Shown here piece after piece: positions 18,545 to 28,014 of a stretch of 64,000 nt of DNA (positions are counted from its first letter, which is position 1; each line of letters starts with the position of its first letter). Below the pieces are notes generated by a model, which did not search any database, was not told where the DNA came from, and was given only the letters and a program-made list of their open reading frames with translations. Source of the DNA: Segetibacter sp. (lineage in GTDB: Bacteria > Bacteroidota > Bacteroidia > Chitinophagales > Chitinophagaceae); the NCBI RefSeq assembly GCF_025963695.1, contig NZ_JAOQAH010000028.1, positions 62,001-126,000 of the forward strand. Reading direction: 5' to 3'. The position numbers were made by a program, and so were the translations under genes.

Positions 18545-19792
18545 ATGAAAAAATTTTTTCGTGTATTCTATTCCCAAATTTTTAATTCTTTCTTTCCCGT
18601 TCTAATTATAGGAATTTTAATAAAACTTAAAAATAGTAATGATATTGCTTCAATCTTTTTACTTATAAACTTTTCTAACATTTATCTTCTTTTTTCTGAT
18701 TATTCGTCAAATACTATTTTTTTAAAGGCTGCTCTTAGTGAAGGAGGTATCTCATCTACTCGGGTATCTTCCAATATTATTAACGACATACACTCTTATA
18801 TTGGGATTAAGATTTTAATTCTTATTATCGGTTTTATTGTTTGGATACCTATCGTCTTTTATACACCGATATTACAAAGACATGCATTGTCTAATATTTT
18901 AGCTTACACTTTCATCGTTGGAATAAATATTAATTTCTACTGGTTATACATGTGTAGCAGTAAAGAATATTTTTTTATCATTTCGAACTTTATTAGCCGG
19001 ATATTTTTTTTGTGTCTACTCCTTGCATTTATCTTCTTCAATTTCAATATGTCGTTCCTGATGCCCTTAGTTGGGTTGGCTACAATTGTAATTTCAATAG
19101 TTACTTTTATAAGATTTTGTGCTGTCTATAAAATTAGAGTAGTTGTGTCTGGAGGTATTGTAAAAAATGCTGTTACAATAATAAGAAGAGACTGGCCGTT
19201 TGTTGCCAATTCATTTTTAATAATGACGCCTACAACCTGCCTTAGCTTTTTTGTCGGATTTATAAAAAATAGCCAACATGTTATAATATATGCATTTGCA
19301 GAGAAAATATTTATGGCCATCAGAGCATTACTTGCCGTTTTTGTCAATAGTATATTTCCTGTTATTTGTGCAGAAGGTTCTGTTACTAGCAAAAAATCAA
19401 ATCGTCTATTTCTATTTTTTTATTTACTAATAGTGGTAGGGTGTGCGTTTACTTATTTTATTTCACCAATCGTTTTTGATTACTTTAAGCAGCCAAAGGA
19501 GTTGAATTATATCTTCTACAAATGTCTTTTTTATTTTATGCTAACCATTATAATTATTAGCATAAATACCCGCTATTTTTTAAATCTTCTGGTTCATAAT
19601 CATTTTAATGATTCTAGAAATTCTCCTTATTTTCTCGCTTCAGCTATTATTATACTACTAGTGTTTAGCATCAATGCATTCTTTATAAATTCAGTTTTTT
19701 CCATTATACAATCTCTGCTAGTGGCTGAAATATTGATTGTGCTTAATCTTGTTTTTTTAAACTATCGTACACGGCCCGGTTTTGCCACTTAA
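18545..19792 (+). CDS. Polysaccharide flippase-like membrane protein (Wzx type)
   Basis: A very hydrophobic protein of about 415 residues with 11-12 predicted membrane helices and the layout of oligosaccharide-unit flippases (MATE/MVF superfamily), e.g. DWPFVANSFLIMTP near the middle. It would flip lipid-linked repeat units across the inner membrane. The frame opens at a TTG (18524), but the ATG at 18545 (MKKFFRVFYS) is the natural start. It is the only gene on the plus strand inside the locus, is strikingly AT-rich, and its 3' end overlaps the convergent glycosyltransferase by 36 bp. The Wzx call rests on topology and context, not on a strong motif. Confidence 0.7.
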   Translation: MKKFFRVFYSQIFNSFFPVLIIGILIKLKNSNDIASIFLLINFSNIYLLFSDYSSNTIFLKAALSEGGISSTRVSSNIINDIHSYIGIKILILIIGFIVWIPIVFYTPILQRHALSNILAYTFIVGININFYWLYMCSSKEYFFIISNFISRIFFLCLLLAFIFFNFNMSFLMPLVGLATIVISIVTFIRFCAVYKIRVVVSGGIVKNAVTIIRRDWPFVANSFLIMTPTTCLSFFVGFIKNSQHVIIYAFAEKIFMAIRALLAVFVNSIFPVICAEGSVTSKKSNRLFLFFYLLIVVGCAFTYFISPIVFDYFKQPKELNYIFYKCLFYFMLTIIIISINTRYFLNLLVHNHFNDSRNSPYFLASAIIILLVFSINAFFINSVFSIIQSLLVAEILIVLNLVFLNYRTRPGFAT

Positions 19793-20662
19793 ACCGTCAT
19801 ACCAGCCTCTTAAAATATATCTTAAATAAGTGCGCTTTTTATCTACCAGTGCAACGAAAATAAAAACACGTGATATTGAATAGAAGAATTCACGAACCTT
19901 ATACCTCCAGTTGATATAATTTGTTTTTAACATAAAAACCGAATTGCGGGCGAGGTAATACCTTCTTAGAGGAGAGTGAATCGATATTTCTCTTCCTAAA
20001 ACCTTTAGTCGCGAATCGCCTACCTGATGATACATTTTAGCAAAGGGACATGCAAACAAATGATAGCCTTTTGACTGAACTCGAAACCCCCATTCTATAT
20101 CTATATAATCTATAAAAAACGCTTCATTCATACCGCCCACATCCTGGTAAGTACCTCTCGGTATTAAAGATCCTGAAGCAATAATGAAAGAAGCCGGAAT
20201 AGGTGTTGAGATGCCTGCCACAGGATATTTCTTCTTTAAAGAAAAACCGGAAAAAACAGAAATAGGATAATTGTTCTGGGTACGTGGGTCGACGTACACA
20301 GGACCTAATGCACCCACCTTTACGCCCTCTCTTATAAGTCTTTCATATTCTGAAGCCAGTACTTGTATCATATCTGGTTCGGGGTGACTATCGTGATCAA
20401 AAATTACTACTCCCTGAACTGCTTCATCTGAGAACACTTTCTCTATACCCCTGTTTTGAGCAAACCCTATTCCTTTGTTCTCTCCTAAAAGCATTAAGTG
20501 AATGCTTTTATATCGTTCTATAAAGTTTTGAACCTCATTTATATTCTTACTTCCATTATCAACAATTACAACGGTTTTTACAGTTTCAATTATATTCTCA
20601 ATTAAAATTGTAAGATCTGAGATAAGTGGATTATAAGTTACTACTACTGCACCTGTTATCAT
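19757..20662 (-). CDS. Glycosyltransferase family 2 (rhamnosyltransferase-like)
   Basis: GT-A fold glycosyltransferase of 301 residues. GAVVVTYNP at the N-terminus, the VIVDNGS block, GFAQNRGI, and FDHDSHPEPDMI as the metal-binding acidic motif. The later FIDYIDIEWGFRVQSKGYHL is typical of rhamnosyltransferase-like GT2 enzymes. It transfers a sugar to the growing lipid-linked unit. The 3' end overlaps the convergent flippase gene by 36 bp. Confidence 0.88.
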   Translation of the reverse strand: MITGAVVVTYNPLISDLTILIENIIETVKTVVIVDNGSKNINEVQNFIERYKSIHLMLLGENKGIGFAQNRGIEKVFSDEAVQGVVIFDHDSHPEPDMIQVLASEYERLIREGVKVGALGPVYVDPRTQNNYPISVFSGFSLKKKYPVAGISTPIPASFIIASGSLIPRGTYQDVGGMNEAFFIDYIDIEWGFRVQSKGYHLFACPFAKMYHQVGDSRLKVLGREISIHSPLRRYYLARNSVFMLKTNYINWRYKVREFFYSISRVFIFVALVDKKRTYLRYILRGWYDGLSGKTGPCTIV

Positions 20663-20722
20663 TTATTGCATATGATTTTTAATTTGAAGATTGTACGTGT
20701 CCCTATTTAATATAAAAGTTAC

Positions 20723-22111
20723 TTACTTTAAAAGCATTAACATTCTTCCTTCCCCAGGATCGAAGCTAGAGGTGGTTACTACGGAGTAATTGGTTTTCTT
20801 ATTATATAAAACCTTCTTAACTCTTTCATAATGGCTATGAATATTACTGCGATACCCGACAGAACGAACAGACAATTTAACTCTATTACGAAAATCTCCT
20901 TTTAAAGTAATTTCTACGTCTTTAAGAGTGCTATTTGTACTCTTATTAACAATCCATATATAACTGACTTCATCTTGCCCCTCCAATTTTTTCGCGCCAA
21001 AAATGCCTAACAATATTTCATTTTCATTGACGTTGCGAACTATACCTTTATAATTTTCAATAAGCTCCGAAGGTTTGAAAGGGTAATGAGCGTTTAAAAA
21101 AGTATTGCTTTTATGTAGAGTGGCCAGATTTTGAAATCTTATCACAACTGGTCCGACAACAGATTTTATAAACGTATTAATCTCCTTAATCTGCGAATAT
21201 TTTTTATCGTCTTCGTCAATTGCAGAGGTTAAATTTGGAGTGTTTTTGTAAACGTGGTACGGCCAATAGGTGAGACCTTTTACCCCGTAAGCAATTGGAC
21301 AAAAGGCCATAAATTTGAGTTGAGCCCCAGTAGCACTAGCAATGTTTCCGTCATTGTTTACAGAATGAATAGTAGCCCAAATGTTTTTTCTTTTAAAGAC
21401 ATTTCTAAATAATTCTAGATTGTAAAAATATGACGATAAAAAAAAAGCAGTTCTATCAGGGTTTATTCTAAAAGGATAATGATCAAAGGCAATAATGGAT
21501 ATTTTATTGGAATATTTAGAAAAAACGTTCAGATAGGCCAGGTAAGAAGTATCAGTTTTAAAAGCATAACGAGGTAATAGATTGATGAACGTGAACTTTT
21601 CTGGAAATTGCTTTGTAAAAATGTCTGTCCATCTTTTTATGGCTTCAAAAGCCATAGGATCTTTCGGCTCATCTCCAAGATATAATCCTGGCAAGTCACC
21701 CGCAGCTTTTAAAGCAGTATTATTTTGATAAAAACTCCACATGCTTTGATTCGAGTTTGTGGAGTCTGGAATTGAAAAAAGGGAAATTCTAGACTCCGCT
21801 ATGAAAGTGGCTAACCCAAATTTTTTCAACAAAGCAAGATAATATCGTTTAATCACCGACGGTGCATAAGTAGTACTTTGAGGAAGGAACTGCATACCAT
21901 CTATAATAAGACCGAATTCACAATCTTTCAACTTTTTATAGTTGTATACGTCTAGATTATTAAAACTTCCGGAATTATAATTTGTAGTATTTAAAGCAGG
22001 CGGCCAATATGCAGCTAATACAAATTCTTTTTGCTTTTTTTGGCAAAAGGAGAATTTGCAATGCAATGTGAAAAAGCCTATAAAGGCAACAGATATTATA
22101 GCAAAGCGCAT
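20723..22111 (-). CDS. Exported protein with a glycoside-hydrolase-like barrel
   Basis: A 462-residue protein with a cleavable signal peptide (MRFAIISVAFIGFFTLHCKFSFC). The body resembles a TIM-barrel glycoside hydrolase: GLYLGDEPKDPMAFEAIKRW, then IIAFDHYPF, GVKGLTYWPYHVY. The C-terminal 120 residues look like a beta-sandwich (SYIWIVNKSTNSTLKDVEITLKGDF). The Glu of LGDEP is a plausible catalytic acid. I cannot assign a GH family. Its location between the polymerase-like and GT2 genes suggests trimming or release of the exported polymer. Confidence 0.6.
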   Translation of the reverse strand: MRFAIISVAFIGFFTLHCKFSFCQKKQKEFVLAAYWPPALNTTNYNSGSFNNLDVYNYKKLKDCEFGLIIDGMQFLPQSTTYAPSVIKRYYLALLKKFGLATFIAESRISLFSIPDSTNSNQSMWSFYQNNTALKAAGDLPGLYLGDEPKDPMAFEAIKRWTDIFTKQFPEKFTFINLLPRYAFKTDTSYLAYLNVFSKYSNKISIIAFDHYPFRINPDRTAFFLSSYFYNLELFRNVFKRKNIWATIHSVNNDGNIASATGAQLKFMAFCPIAYGVKGLTYWPYHVYKNTPNLTSAIDEDDKKYSQIKEINTFIKSVVGPVVIRFQNLATLHKSNTFLNAHYPFKPSELIENYKGIVRNVNENEILLGIFGAKKLEGQDEVSYIWIVNKSTNSTLKDVEITLKGDFRNRVKLSVRSVGYRSNIHSHYERVKKVLYNKKTNYSVVTTSSFDPGEGRMLMLLK

Positions 22112-22120
22112 TGGAAATTA

Positions 22121-23164
22121 TTATACAAACGATAGCAATTTTGTGTAAAATAAATTTGTCGTAATGAGTATTAAAGCAACAATAACAACTGCAATAGCAC
22201 CGGCTCTTTTAGGTAATACAATATAAACTAAGAAAGGAATAATTATAAGTTCTACAACGCCGAAAAACTCGCTTATTCTTACTGAAAAAGTGGGAACATC
22301 TGCAAAAGCTACCATGGAACAAACAGAAAGAATGTAAATTTTTAATAACAGGATTGAATACTTATTTGCTTTTTGTATTAAATCAATAAAGGATAAAAAT
22401 AAAAAACAAAAAATAAGTCTCATAATTTGTAAGATGTTAAAGACGTTTATTTTATCCTCATTTATTGCCATTACTTCTTTGTTGGCCTCTAACTTATACT
22501 GCACGTTTTGAAGAGGTAGGAACTCCAAAAGTGAGGTGAAATGAATATTACAAAAGTGAAGAAAATAGACAGCGAGAATTGCAGCTCCCCAAAGTTTTAC
22601 TTTAATATTTGAAGGTGATAAAAAATAAAGGGGTAAAATAATAAATGAAGAATAATGAAAAAGAATAGCAAGAACAGCTAAAGCAAAAAAGTAAGCAAGT
22701 TTTCTGTCAAACAATGGCTGAATAGAAAGAAGAAAAATGCCCGATGCTACTCCAGCCCTTATTTGCGTCATTTCATGCAGAAGAAAAAATGTAGAAAAAT
22801 AAATAAGAACAGATAATGTAGATTGATATGACAAAAGACGAATAGCAAAAAATTTTAGAGTTACTCCTAAAAATGCATAAATGATAAATAGGCCGACGAC
22901 ATTATCATTTGAAGATTTTATCAACCATGATATAAAAACAAATGTTGGCTCTGTTAAAAGTAACGTTAGGGTATCAAAGCCTTTATACAGTAAACTATAA
23001 TTCTCATAATCGCGGTCTACTCCCTCCCCTCTAAAACCAGCAATTAGTATTAATATAATGCCTATAACAAAGTAAAAAAATATGGGTTGTTTCTTATCTA
23101 TAAAAAAAACTCCTACTGTGGCCAGGCAAATGAAAACAAAGTATAATATTATATAGTCAGACAC
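22121..23164 (-). CDS. EpsG/Wzy-like O-unit polymerase
   Basis: A 347-residue integral membrane protein with about ten helices. The early segment GIILILIAGFRGEGVDRDYENYSLLY matches the EpsG-family signature (FR...G.D...Y). It likely polymerises repeat units at the periplasmic face. The gene is within a run of leftward genes between GT4 and the hydrolase-like gene. No other Wzy candidate was seen in the window. Confidence 0.8.
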   Translation of the reverse strand: MSDYIILYFVFICLATVGVFFIDKKQPIFFYFVIGIILILIAGFRGEGVDRDYENYSLLYKGFDTLTLLLTEPTFVFISWLIKSSNDNVVGLFIIYAFLGVTLKFFAIRLLSYQSTLSVLIYFSTFFLLHEMTQIRAGVASGIFLLSIQPLFDRKLAYFFALAVLAILFHYSSFIILPLYFLSPSNIKVKLWGAAILAVYFLHFCNIHFTSLLEFLPLQNVQYKLEANKEVMAINEDKINVFNILQIMRLIFCFLFLSFIDLIQKANKYSILLLKIYILSVCSMVAFADVPTFSVRISEFFGVVELIIIPFLVYIVLPKRAGAIAVVIVALILITTNLFYTKLLSFV

Positions 23165-23193
23165 TTCCGGCGGCTTGAAAAATAAAAGTCATA

Positions 23194-24330
23194 CTAATCT
23201 TGCTGTCTTTTAAACATGGATGACTGGCTCGCTTTAAGAATTATTTTGTTCAACTGCTCGCTAGTTTTATTATAACTATAGTACTGATTATAAATTCTTC
23301 GTGATTGAATTGATAACTCCTGAAGTTTGCCATTGGTATAATAATCGAGTATATGGTTGGCTAAAGACTCATCATCTTCGATCTTGATTAAGTTTCCATT
23401 TACGTTATCATGCACAATTTCTCTTATTCCTCCAACGTCTGTGGCAATCACAGGCTTTCCCATTTGTATAGCTTCAATTAAAGAAAGGGGAAGTCCTTCA
23501 TAAAAAGTTGGAAGAATTACAATATCACTTTGGCTATAATATATATCTACATCTTTTGTTTCACCCACTATCACGACGTGGGCTGTAAGTTGTAATTTCT
23601 TAATAAAGTCCTCAATAACTTTTCTTTTAGGTCCATCGCCAACAAAAGTCAGCTTTAAATCATTCAGTTTTCCTGAGTTTATAATTCTTTCAAATGCCCT
23701 TATTGCAGACAGATGATCTTTCTGGTCCCTAAAACCGGCAACCATAAGAATATTATTATAAATCTTAAAAGGAGAGGAAGTTGTAGTGTTTTCTTTCTCG
23801 ACATGCATATTCCCACATACATATATCCTGCTAGCATCTTTAATATTCAACGTTTTAATGCCATACTCTGCAGTGTAGTTTGAGACGCATTGGTAACTGT
23901 CGCTGTATCGTTTTAAAATACGCTCAATTACCAAAGCGATGAAGCGTTGATGTGCACTAGTACCGATTTCAAAGGGCCAGCCCTGCACGGTAAAAAGGTT
24001 TGGAATTTTTTTTTGATAACAAGCAACTCTAGCTATAATACCTCCTATTGTCGAGTGAGAAATAACAAGATCAGGCTTAAAGCTTTGTAGTATCTCAACT
24101 GTTTCAACGATCGCTTTATAACCTGTAATTGGATTATAAGAGTTTTTAAGCGAACCAACAAGTACTACTTGAACTCCAATGTCTTCTAAAGCCCTAGATG
24201 CTATTCCAACTTCACCAGTGATGACCAAGCAAGAGTGATTTTTAGATAGATGATTTTTAATGCTTTCAACAGCATGTCGTTGAGCACCATACATGTTGTT
24301 TAGCTTGGTAATTACGTGAAGAAGTTTCAT
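23194..24330 (-). CDS. Glycosyltransferase family 4
   Basis: GT-B retaining glycosyltransferase, 378 residues. N-terminal MKLLHVITKLNNMYGAQRHAVE with the Gly-rich donor loop, VAGFRDQKDHLSAIRAFERI in the C-terminal domain, and the EX7E motif in PTFYEGLPLSLIEAIQMGKPVIATDVGG. It adds a sugar to the lipid-linked intermediate on the cytoplasmic side. It lies 24 bp downstream of the Wzz-like gene. Linkage and donor are unknown. Confidence 0.88.
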   Translation of the reverse strand: MKLLHVITKLNNMYGAQRHAVESIKNHLSKNHSCLVITGEVGIASRALEDIGVQVVLVGSLKNSYNPITGYKAIVETVEILQSFKPDLVISHSTIGGIIARVACYQKKIPNLFTVQGWPFEIGTSAHQRFIALVIERILKRYSDSYQCVSNYTAEYGIKTLNIKDASRIYVCGNMHVEKENTTTSSPFKIYNNILMVAGFRDQKDHLSAIRAFERIINSGKLNDLKLTFVGDGPKRKVIEDFIKKLQLTAHVVIVGETKDVDIYYSQSDIVILPTFYEGLPLSLIEAIQMGKPVIATDVGGIREIVHDNVNGNLIKIEDDESLANHILDYYTNGKLQELSIQSRRIYNQYYSYNKTSEQLNKIILKASQSSMFKRQQD

Positions 24331-24354
24331 TAAATTGAGTATTGGTGCCCCCTA

Positions 24355-25458
24355 CTAGTTATCGCTATTTCTTGTAATATTAGTTCTAATCCAGCGGGAA
24401 AAAAGCAAATAAAGAACAGTAAGAATAGCACCTATTATTGAAAAAACGATACCGGTTAAAAGTCGCCCTGGTTTTTCTTTCTTTAAGGGTAAACTAGGTT
24501 CGTCTATAATTTGTATTAAGGGTGTTTCCTTTAAAAGGGTGATTTGAGATATGCCTAATTGTTTCAATAGTTCTGTGTATAGTGCCGAATTTGCCTGAGT
24601 ATTCAGCTGGATCCTTTGGGTGTTTGCTCTTACCACCTGCCTTATCGGATTTACGTTCAGATCATTCGATACAGCGTAACTTGTTATGTTGCCATAAACA
24701 AGTGCTTTTACAGAGTCCGTCAATCTACTAACTAACTCATAATTTTTTCTAGCTTTTTTACTTTTATATTCAACATAGTATCTGGATGCGTTATCTATCA
24801 ATATTGTGACAAATCTTCTCGAAAATTCTTCATTAACATCCTTCACTTTTACTGTTATGTAATTCAGCTTTTTATCTTTCTTGCTAATATCAAGCTGATC
24901 CAAAATGATTTTTTTGTACACCGCTTTCAAAACACTATCTCTTGCTCTATCTTCATTAAGTAGGCTCTTTTCAAACTTAATTTTCTTAAGTACCGAATCT
25001 TTAAACCAATATTTATTTATTTCATGGTTTTCGATATACTTGTCTATCATCAATTTGTCCCCCCCGGCGCCAGGTGCTTCCGATAATAAAGTAGCTTTAA
25101 TAATCCTCCAACTTCGTAGTAATTCCATTAGGTTATCCCCTTCAAAGGCACCACCTGATCCCCCACCTAAATCAAATCCAAATTGTGCGGCCAGGCCGCT
25201 ATATCCGCTTAAAACATTGTCACTCCCCGTTTCTGCAGAAAAGACAAGCTCAGCCACAAACGCGGGCTTTTTTAACCAAGCATAGGTAATACCTATGAGT
25301 CCAAAAACTACTGAAATTATGAGTATTATTAAGTATTGGGACAATAAGTACTTGAAAGCTTTTGAGGTATTCTTGTAGAGAATTATTAAATTAATGGGTT
25401 GGGTGTCTTTTTCATTCATAAAGGATCTATACTTATCTTGGCTACTATTTTGTAGCAT
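24355..25458 (-). CDS. Wzz-type chain-length determinant protein
   Basis: A polysaccharide co-polymerase with two membrane helices, at about residues 40-60 and 330-350, and a large periplasmic coiled region, the Wzz layout. The motif PSLPLKKEKPGR before the second helix is the classical proline-rich segment. The cytoplasmic tyrosine-kinase domain found in BY-kinases is absent. The open start at 25458 overlaps wza by 14 bp; a second Met at 25419 is also possible. It forms the export machinery together with the Wza-like protein. Confidence 0.87.
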   Translation of the reverse strand: MLQNSSQDKYRSFMNEKDTQPINLIILYKNTSKAFKYLLSQYLIILIISVVFGLIGITYAWLKKPAFVAELVFSAETGSDNVLSGYSGLAAQFGFDLGGGSGGAFEGDNLMELLRSWRIIKATLLSEAPGAGGDKLMIDKYIENHEINKYWFKDSVLKKIKFEKSLLNEDRARDSVLKAVYKKIILDQLDISKKDKKLNYITVKVKDVNEEFSRRFVTILIDNASRYYVEYKSKKARKNYELVSRLTDSVKALVYGNITSYAVSNDLNVNPIRQVVRANTQRIQLNTQANSALYTELLKQLGISQITLLKETPLIQIIDEPSLPLKKEKPGRLLTGIVFSIIGAILTVLYLLFSRWIRTNITRNSDN

Positions 25459-27880
25459 TTATTAATAGCGACAACAAAACACCTGCGAAGGATGTAATTG
25501 CGGTTGAGATTCCAATTACTTCTCCTGTGCTGAGTCTCCTTCTTTCTACCTCATGTTTTTTTGGTACGATTACTTCAGAACCCGGAGTAATTCTAGGGTA
25601 ATTTTTGAAAAACAAGAAATGACTTGTTTTTGCAGCATTGCCGTTGGGATACAGTACATAAATTTTAGACTTGCGAGCGTTGTCTGATACGCCGCCGGCC
25701 CGACTTAAATAATCTTTCAGATCCATTCTTTCCTGGTACACTACTCTTGTTGGAAATAAAACCTGTCCACTTATTCTTACGTCCATTTTTTCTTTAGGTA
25801 TTGTAATTACATCACCCTCTTCCAACACCAAGTCATTTTTAGAACCAGGGTTGTTTAATATCGAATTTAGGTCTATTGCAATTTGGTCAAAACCTCGCTC
25901 TACCTGCTGCTCTAATTTTCCGGAGGTATCTTTCAACGTTTCCTGTATCCTGTTTATCTTCTGGCTGTTAAGCTGATCAATAACTGTTTTGTTATTTCTC
26001 CTTGTTACATACCCTCCTTGCTCAAAAGCTTGTAATGTAAGCCCTCCTGCTCTTTTAATAACGTCGCTTATGCGGTCACTTTTATTCTTTAAAACATAAG
26101 CGCCGGGATAAGGTACTTCGCCTTCCACCGACACACTTACCTGGGGCTGGTAGGAAGGATTTTTTCTTACAATTACAGCATCGTAAGATTGGAGTTTTAT
26201 ATCTGAACCTTTTTCTTGCAAGTCACTTAAAGAAGTAATATTAAATACTTCAGAAACGCGGATATCACTAATATTAAAAGAGTCTGTCTTGAGTCTTCGT
26301 GCCACTTCAATTCTTTGTGGAATGGCCGCATCTGTAAATCCGCCTGCTAAAAGTATAAGGTCCTTTAAAGACATATTTTCCACAAAGGAATATCCACCTG
26401 CATTTCTAACCTCTCCACTTATACTTACTGTAGTATTTTCTCTTAGCTGACTTACTGAAGATATTGTTACCCTGTCATTTGGTTTAAGTGTAGGGTTCGC
26501 GGATGCTTCCTTAACGACGTCTATCGGACTAAAAGATAAATATTCGGGCGTCAAATCTTCCCTGCTCCGTAGAATTAAACCCCGGCCATTATAGGCATCT
26601 TGTTTAAGCCCTCGGGCTTTGTTTATTAAGTCTTTTAAAGTCATCCCTTCAGTTAATTCATAATCTCCGGGTAAATACACCGCACCAGAAATGGTAACGC
26701 GGTTAATAAAACGCCCTAAAATCTTCTTAACTACAAATGACTCCGACCTGCCCGGCCTGTAAGCAGCAAATTGGTTTTGATTAATATCTATTATTCTGTT
26801 TTCTACATCTGTTACTTTATAACCAGTTATGCTAGCGGTATACGCACTGTCAGAAAAACCCCCCGCAAACTCCAACAATGTCTGCAGTGTTTCATTCTGT
26901 TTCATTTCGAATAGTCCTGTTCTTTTCACCTCTCCCTCAAGCGATACTCTTACTTTATATGCTGGAATTCTAATCACATCCTGGTCTTGCAAAAGAAGGT
27001 TGCTTCTTTGGTCTGCTTTAACAAGAAAATCATAAATGTCTAAAACGGCTACAACTCTTCCGTTCCGAACAATTTCAATATTTCTCATGCTACCCATCTC
27101 TGTCGGCCCTCCAGAAAGATATAGCGCGTTAAATGCGGTTGCTAAAGAGGGCAGCGTGTAACTGCCAGGCTTTTTAACTTCTCCTAAAATAGTTACTTTA
27201 ATACTCCTGATCCTGCCAATAGATACACTGACTTTTGTCAGGCCTGTTCTTATATTAGCATAACCCGCCGTGCTTAGCCGATTTCTAATTCTTGCGGTTG
27301 CTTGCTCAATTGTTAGCCCTGCTACATACATCACCCCCACGTATGGAATGTTTATATCCCCTTCCGGACCTACTTTTAAATTGTACTTTGCCTCCTGGTA
27401 ACCAAAAATATTTATGTTGATTTCATCATTGGGCCCTATTACATATCCAACGGGAGTTGCAATATTTATATTGGGTTCAAAAGAAAGCACTCCATTATTA
27501 AATATTTCAAGTCCAAATATCTTTCTTGGATTAATTACCTCCACTGTTTTGTTCGTTGTGTCCGATGTACGTCGTTCTCCGCCTCCTGTGTTATCTACCT
27601 GCGCAGTATTGTTACCGCTAATTACATTGTTCGATACTTCCAATCGTCCTCTTAAATTTGTCGCTTCCGCCGGGTTCATTCCTCTTGCCAGCAAGAGATC
27701 GTACGCCTGCTGCGTTGACAAGTTATTTTTACTTAAGTAGGTTTTAATTTGAGTCAGCTGTTCCTCACTAATGTCTGAGGATTTTGCATTTGATAAATTA
27801 GACGGTAAAGAAGGGATTTGAGCAAACAAAGAGAAAGACAGTAGAATTAGAATACTGGCAAAAAAGATTTTAAACTTCAC
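25445..27880 (-). CDS. Polysaccharide export outer-membrane protein with SLBB repeats (Wza type)
   Basis: An 811-residue exporter. Signal peptide at 1-20 (ending SLFAQ). A poly-export domain follows a linker (about 145-240, starting GYVIGPNDEININIFGY). About five SLBB domains come next, recognisable as VSIEGEV/VSGEV-type starts (KVTILGEVKKPGSY, VSLEGEVKRTGLF, VTISGAVYLPGDY, VSISGEVRNAGGY, VSVEGEVPYPGAY, VRISGQVLFP). A C-terminal hydrophobic segment (STAITSFAGVLLSLLI) could span the outer membrane. It is much longer than E. coli Wza (about 380 aa), as is usual for Bacteroidota members with many SLBB repeats. Confidence 0.9.
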   Translation of the reverse strand: MKFKIFFASILILLSFSLFAQIPSLPSNLSNAKSSDISEEQLTQIKTYLSKNNLSTQQAYDLLLARGMNPAEATNLRGRLEVSNNVISGNNTAQVDNTGGGERRTSDTTNKTVEVINPRKIFGLEIFNNGVLSFEPNINIATPVGYVIGPNDEININIFGYQEAKYNLKVGPEGDINIPYVGVMYVAGLTIEQATARIRNRLSTAGYANIRTGLTKVSVSIGRIRSIKVTILGEVKKPGSYTLPSLATAFNALYLSGGPTEMGSMRNIEIVRNGRVVAVLDIYDFLVKADQRSNLLLQDQDVIRIPAYKVRVSLEGEVKRTGLFEMKQNETLQTLLEFAGGFSDSAYTASITGYKVTDVENRIIDINQNQFAAYRPGRSESFVVKKILGRFINRVTISGAVYLPGDYELTEGMTLKDLINKARGLKQDAYNGRGLILRSREDLTPEYLSFSPIDVVKEASANPTLKPNDRVTISSVSQLRENTTVSISGEVRNAGGYSFVENMSLKDLILLAGGFTDAAIPQRIEVARRLKTDSFNISDIRVSEVFNITSLSDLQEKGSDIKLQSYDAVIVRKNPSYQPQVSVSVEGEVPYPGAYVLKNKSDRISDVIKRAGGLTLQAFEQGGYVTRRNNKTVIDQLNSQKINRIQETLKDTSGKLEQQVERGFDQIAIDLNSILNNPGSKNDLVLEEGDVITIPKEKMDVRISGQVLFPTRVVYQERMDLKDYLSRAGGVSDNARKSKIYVLYPNGNAAKTSHFLFFKNYPRITPGSEVIVPKKHEVERRRLSTGEVIGISTAITSFAGVLLSLLINATK

Positions 27881-28014
27881 TATTTCGGATTCTGTATGTA
27901 AAAGAACCGCAATTTAAAGGGTTTGGGGTAGAATCGGTCAAAATAATTTGTAAAGGTTTCTGCGCTTTTTCGTCCTTATTTGATCAGAATTAATGCAATT
28001 CTCCTGGCAGTTAA

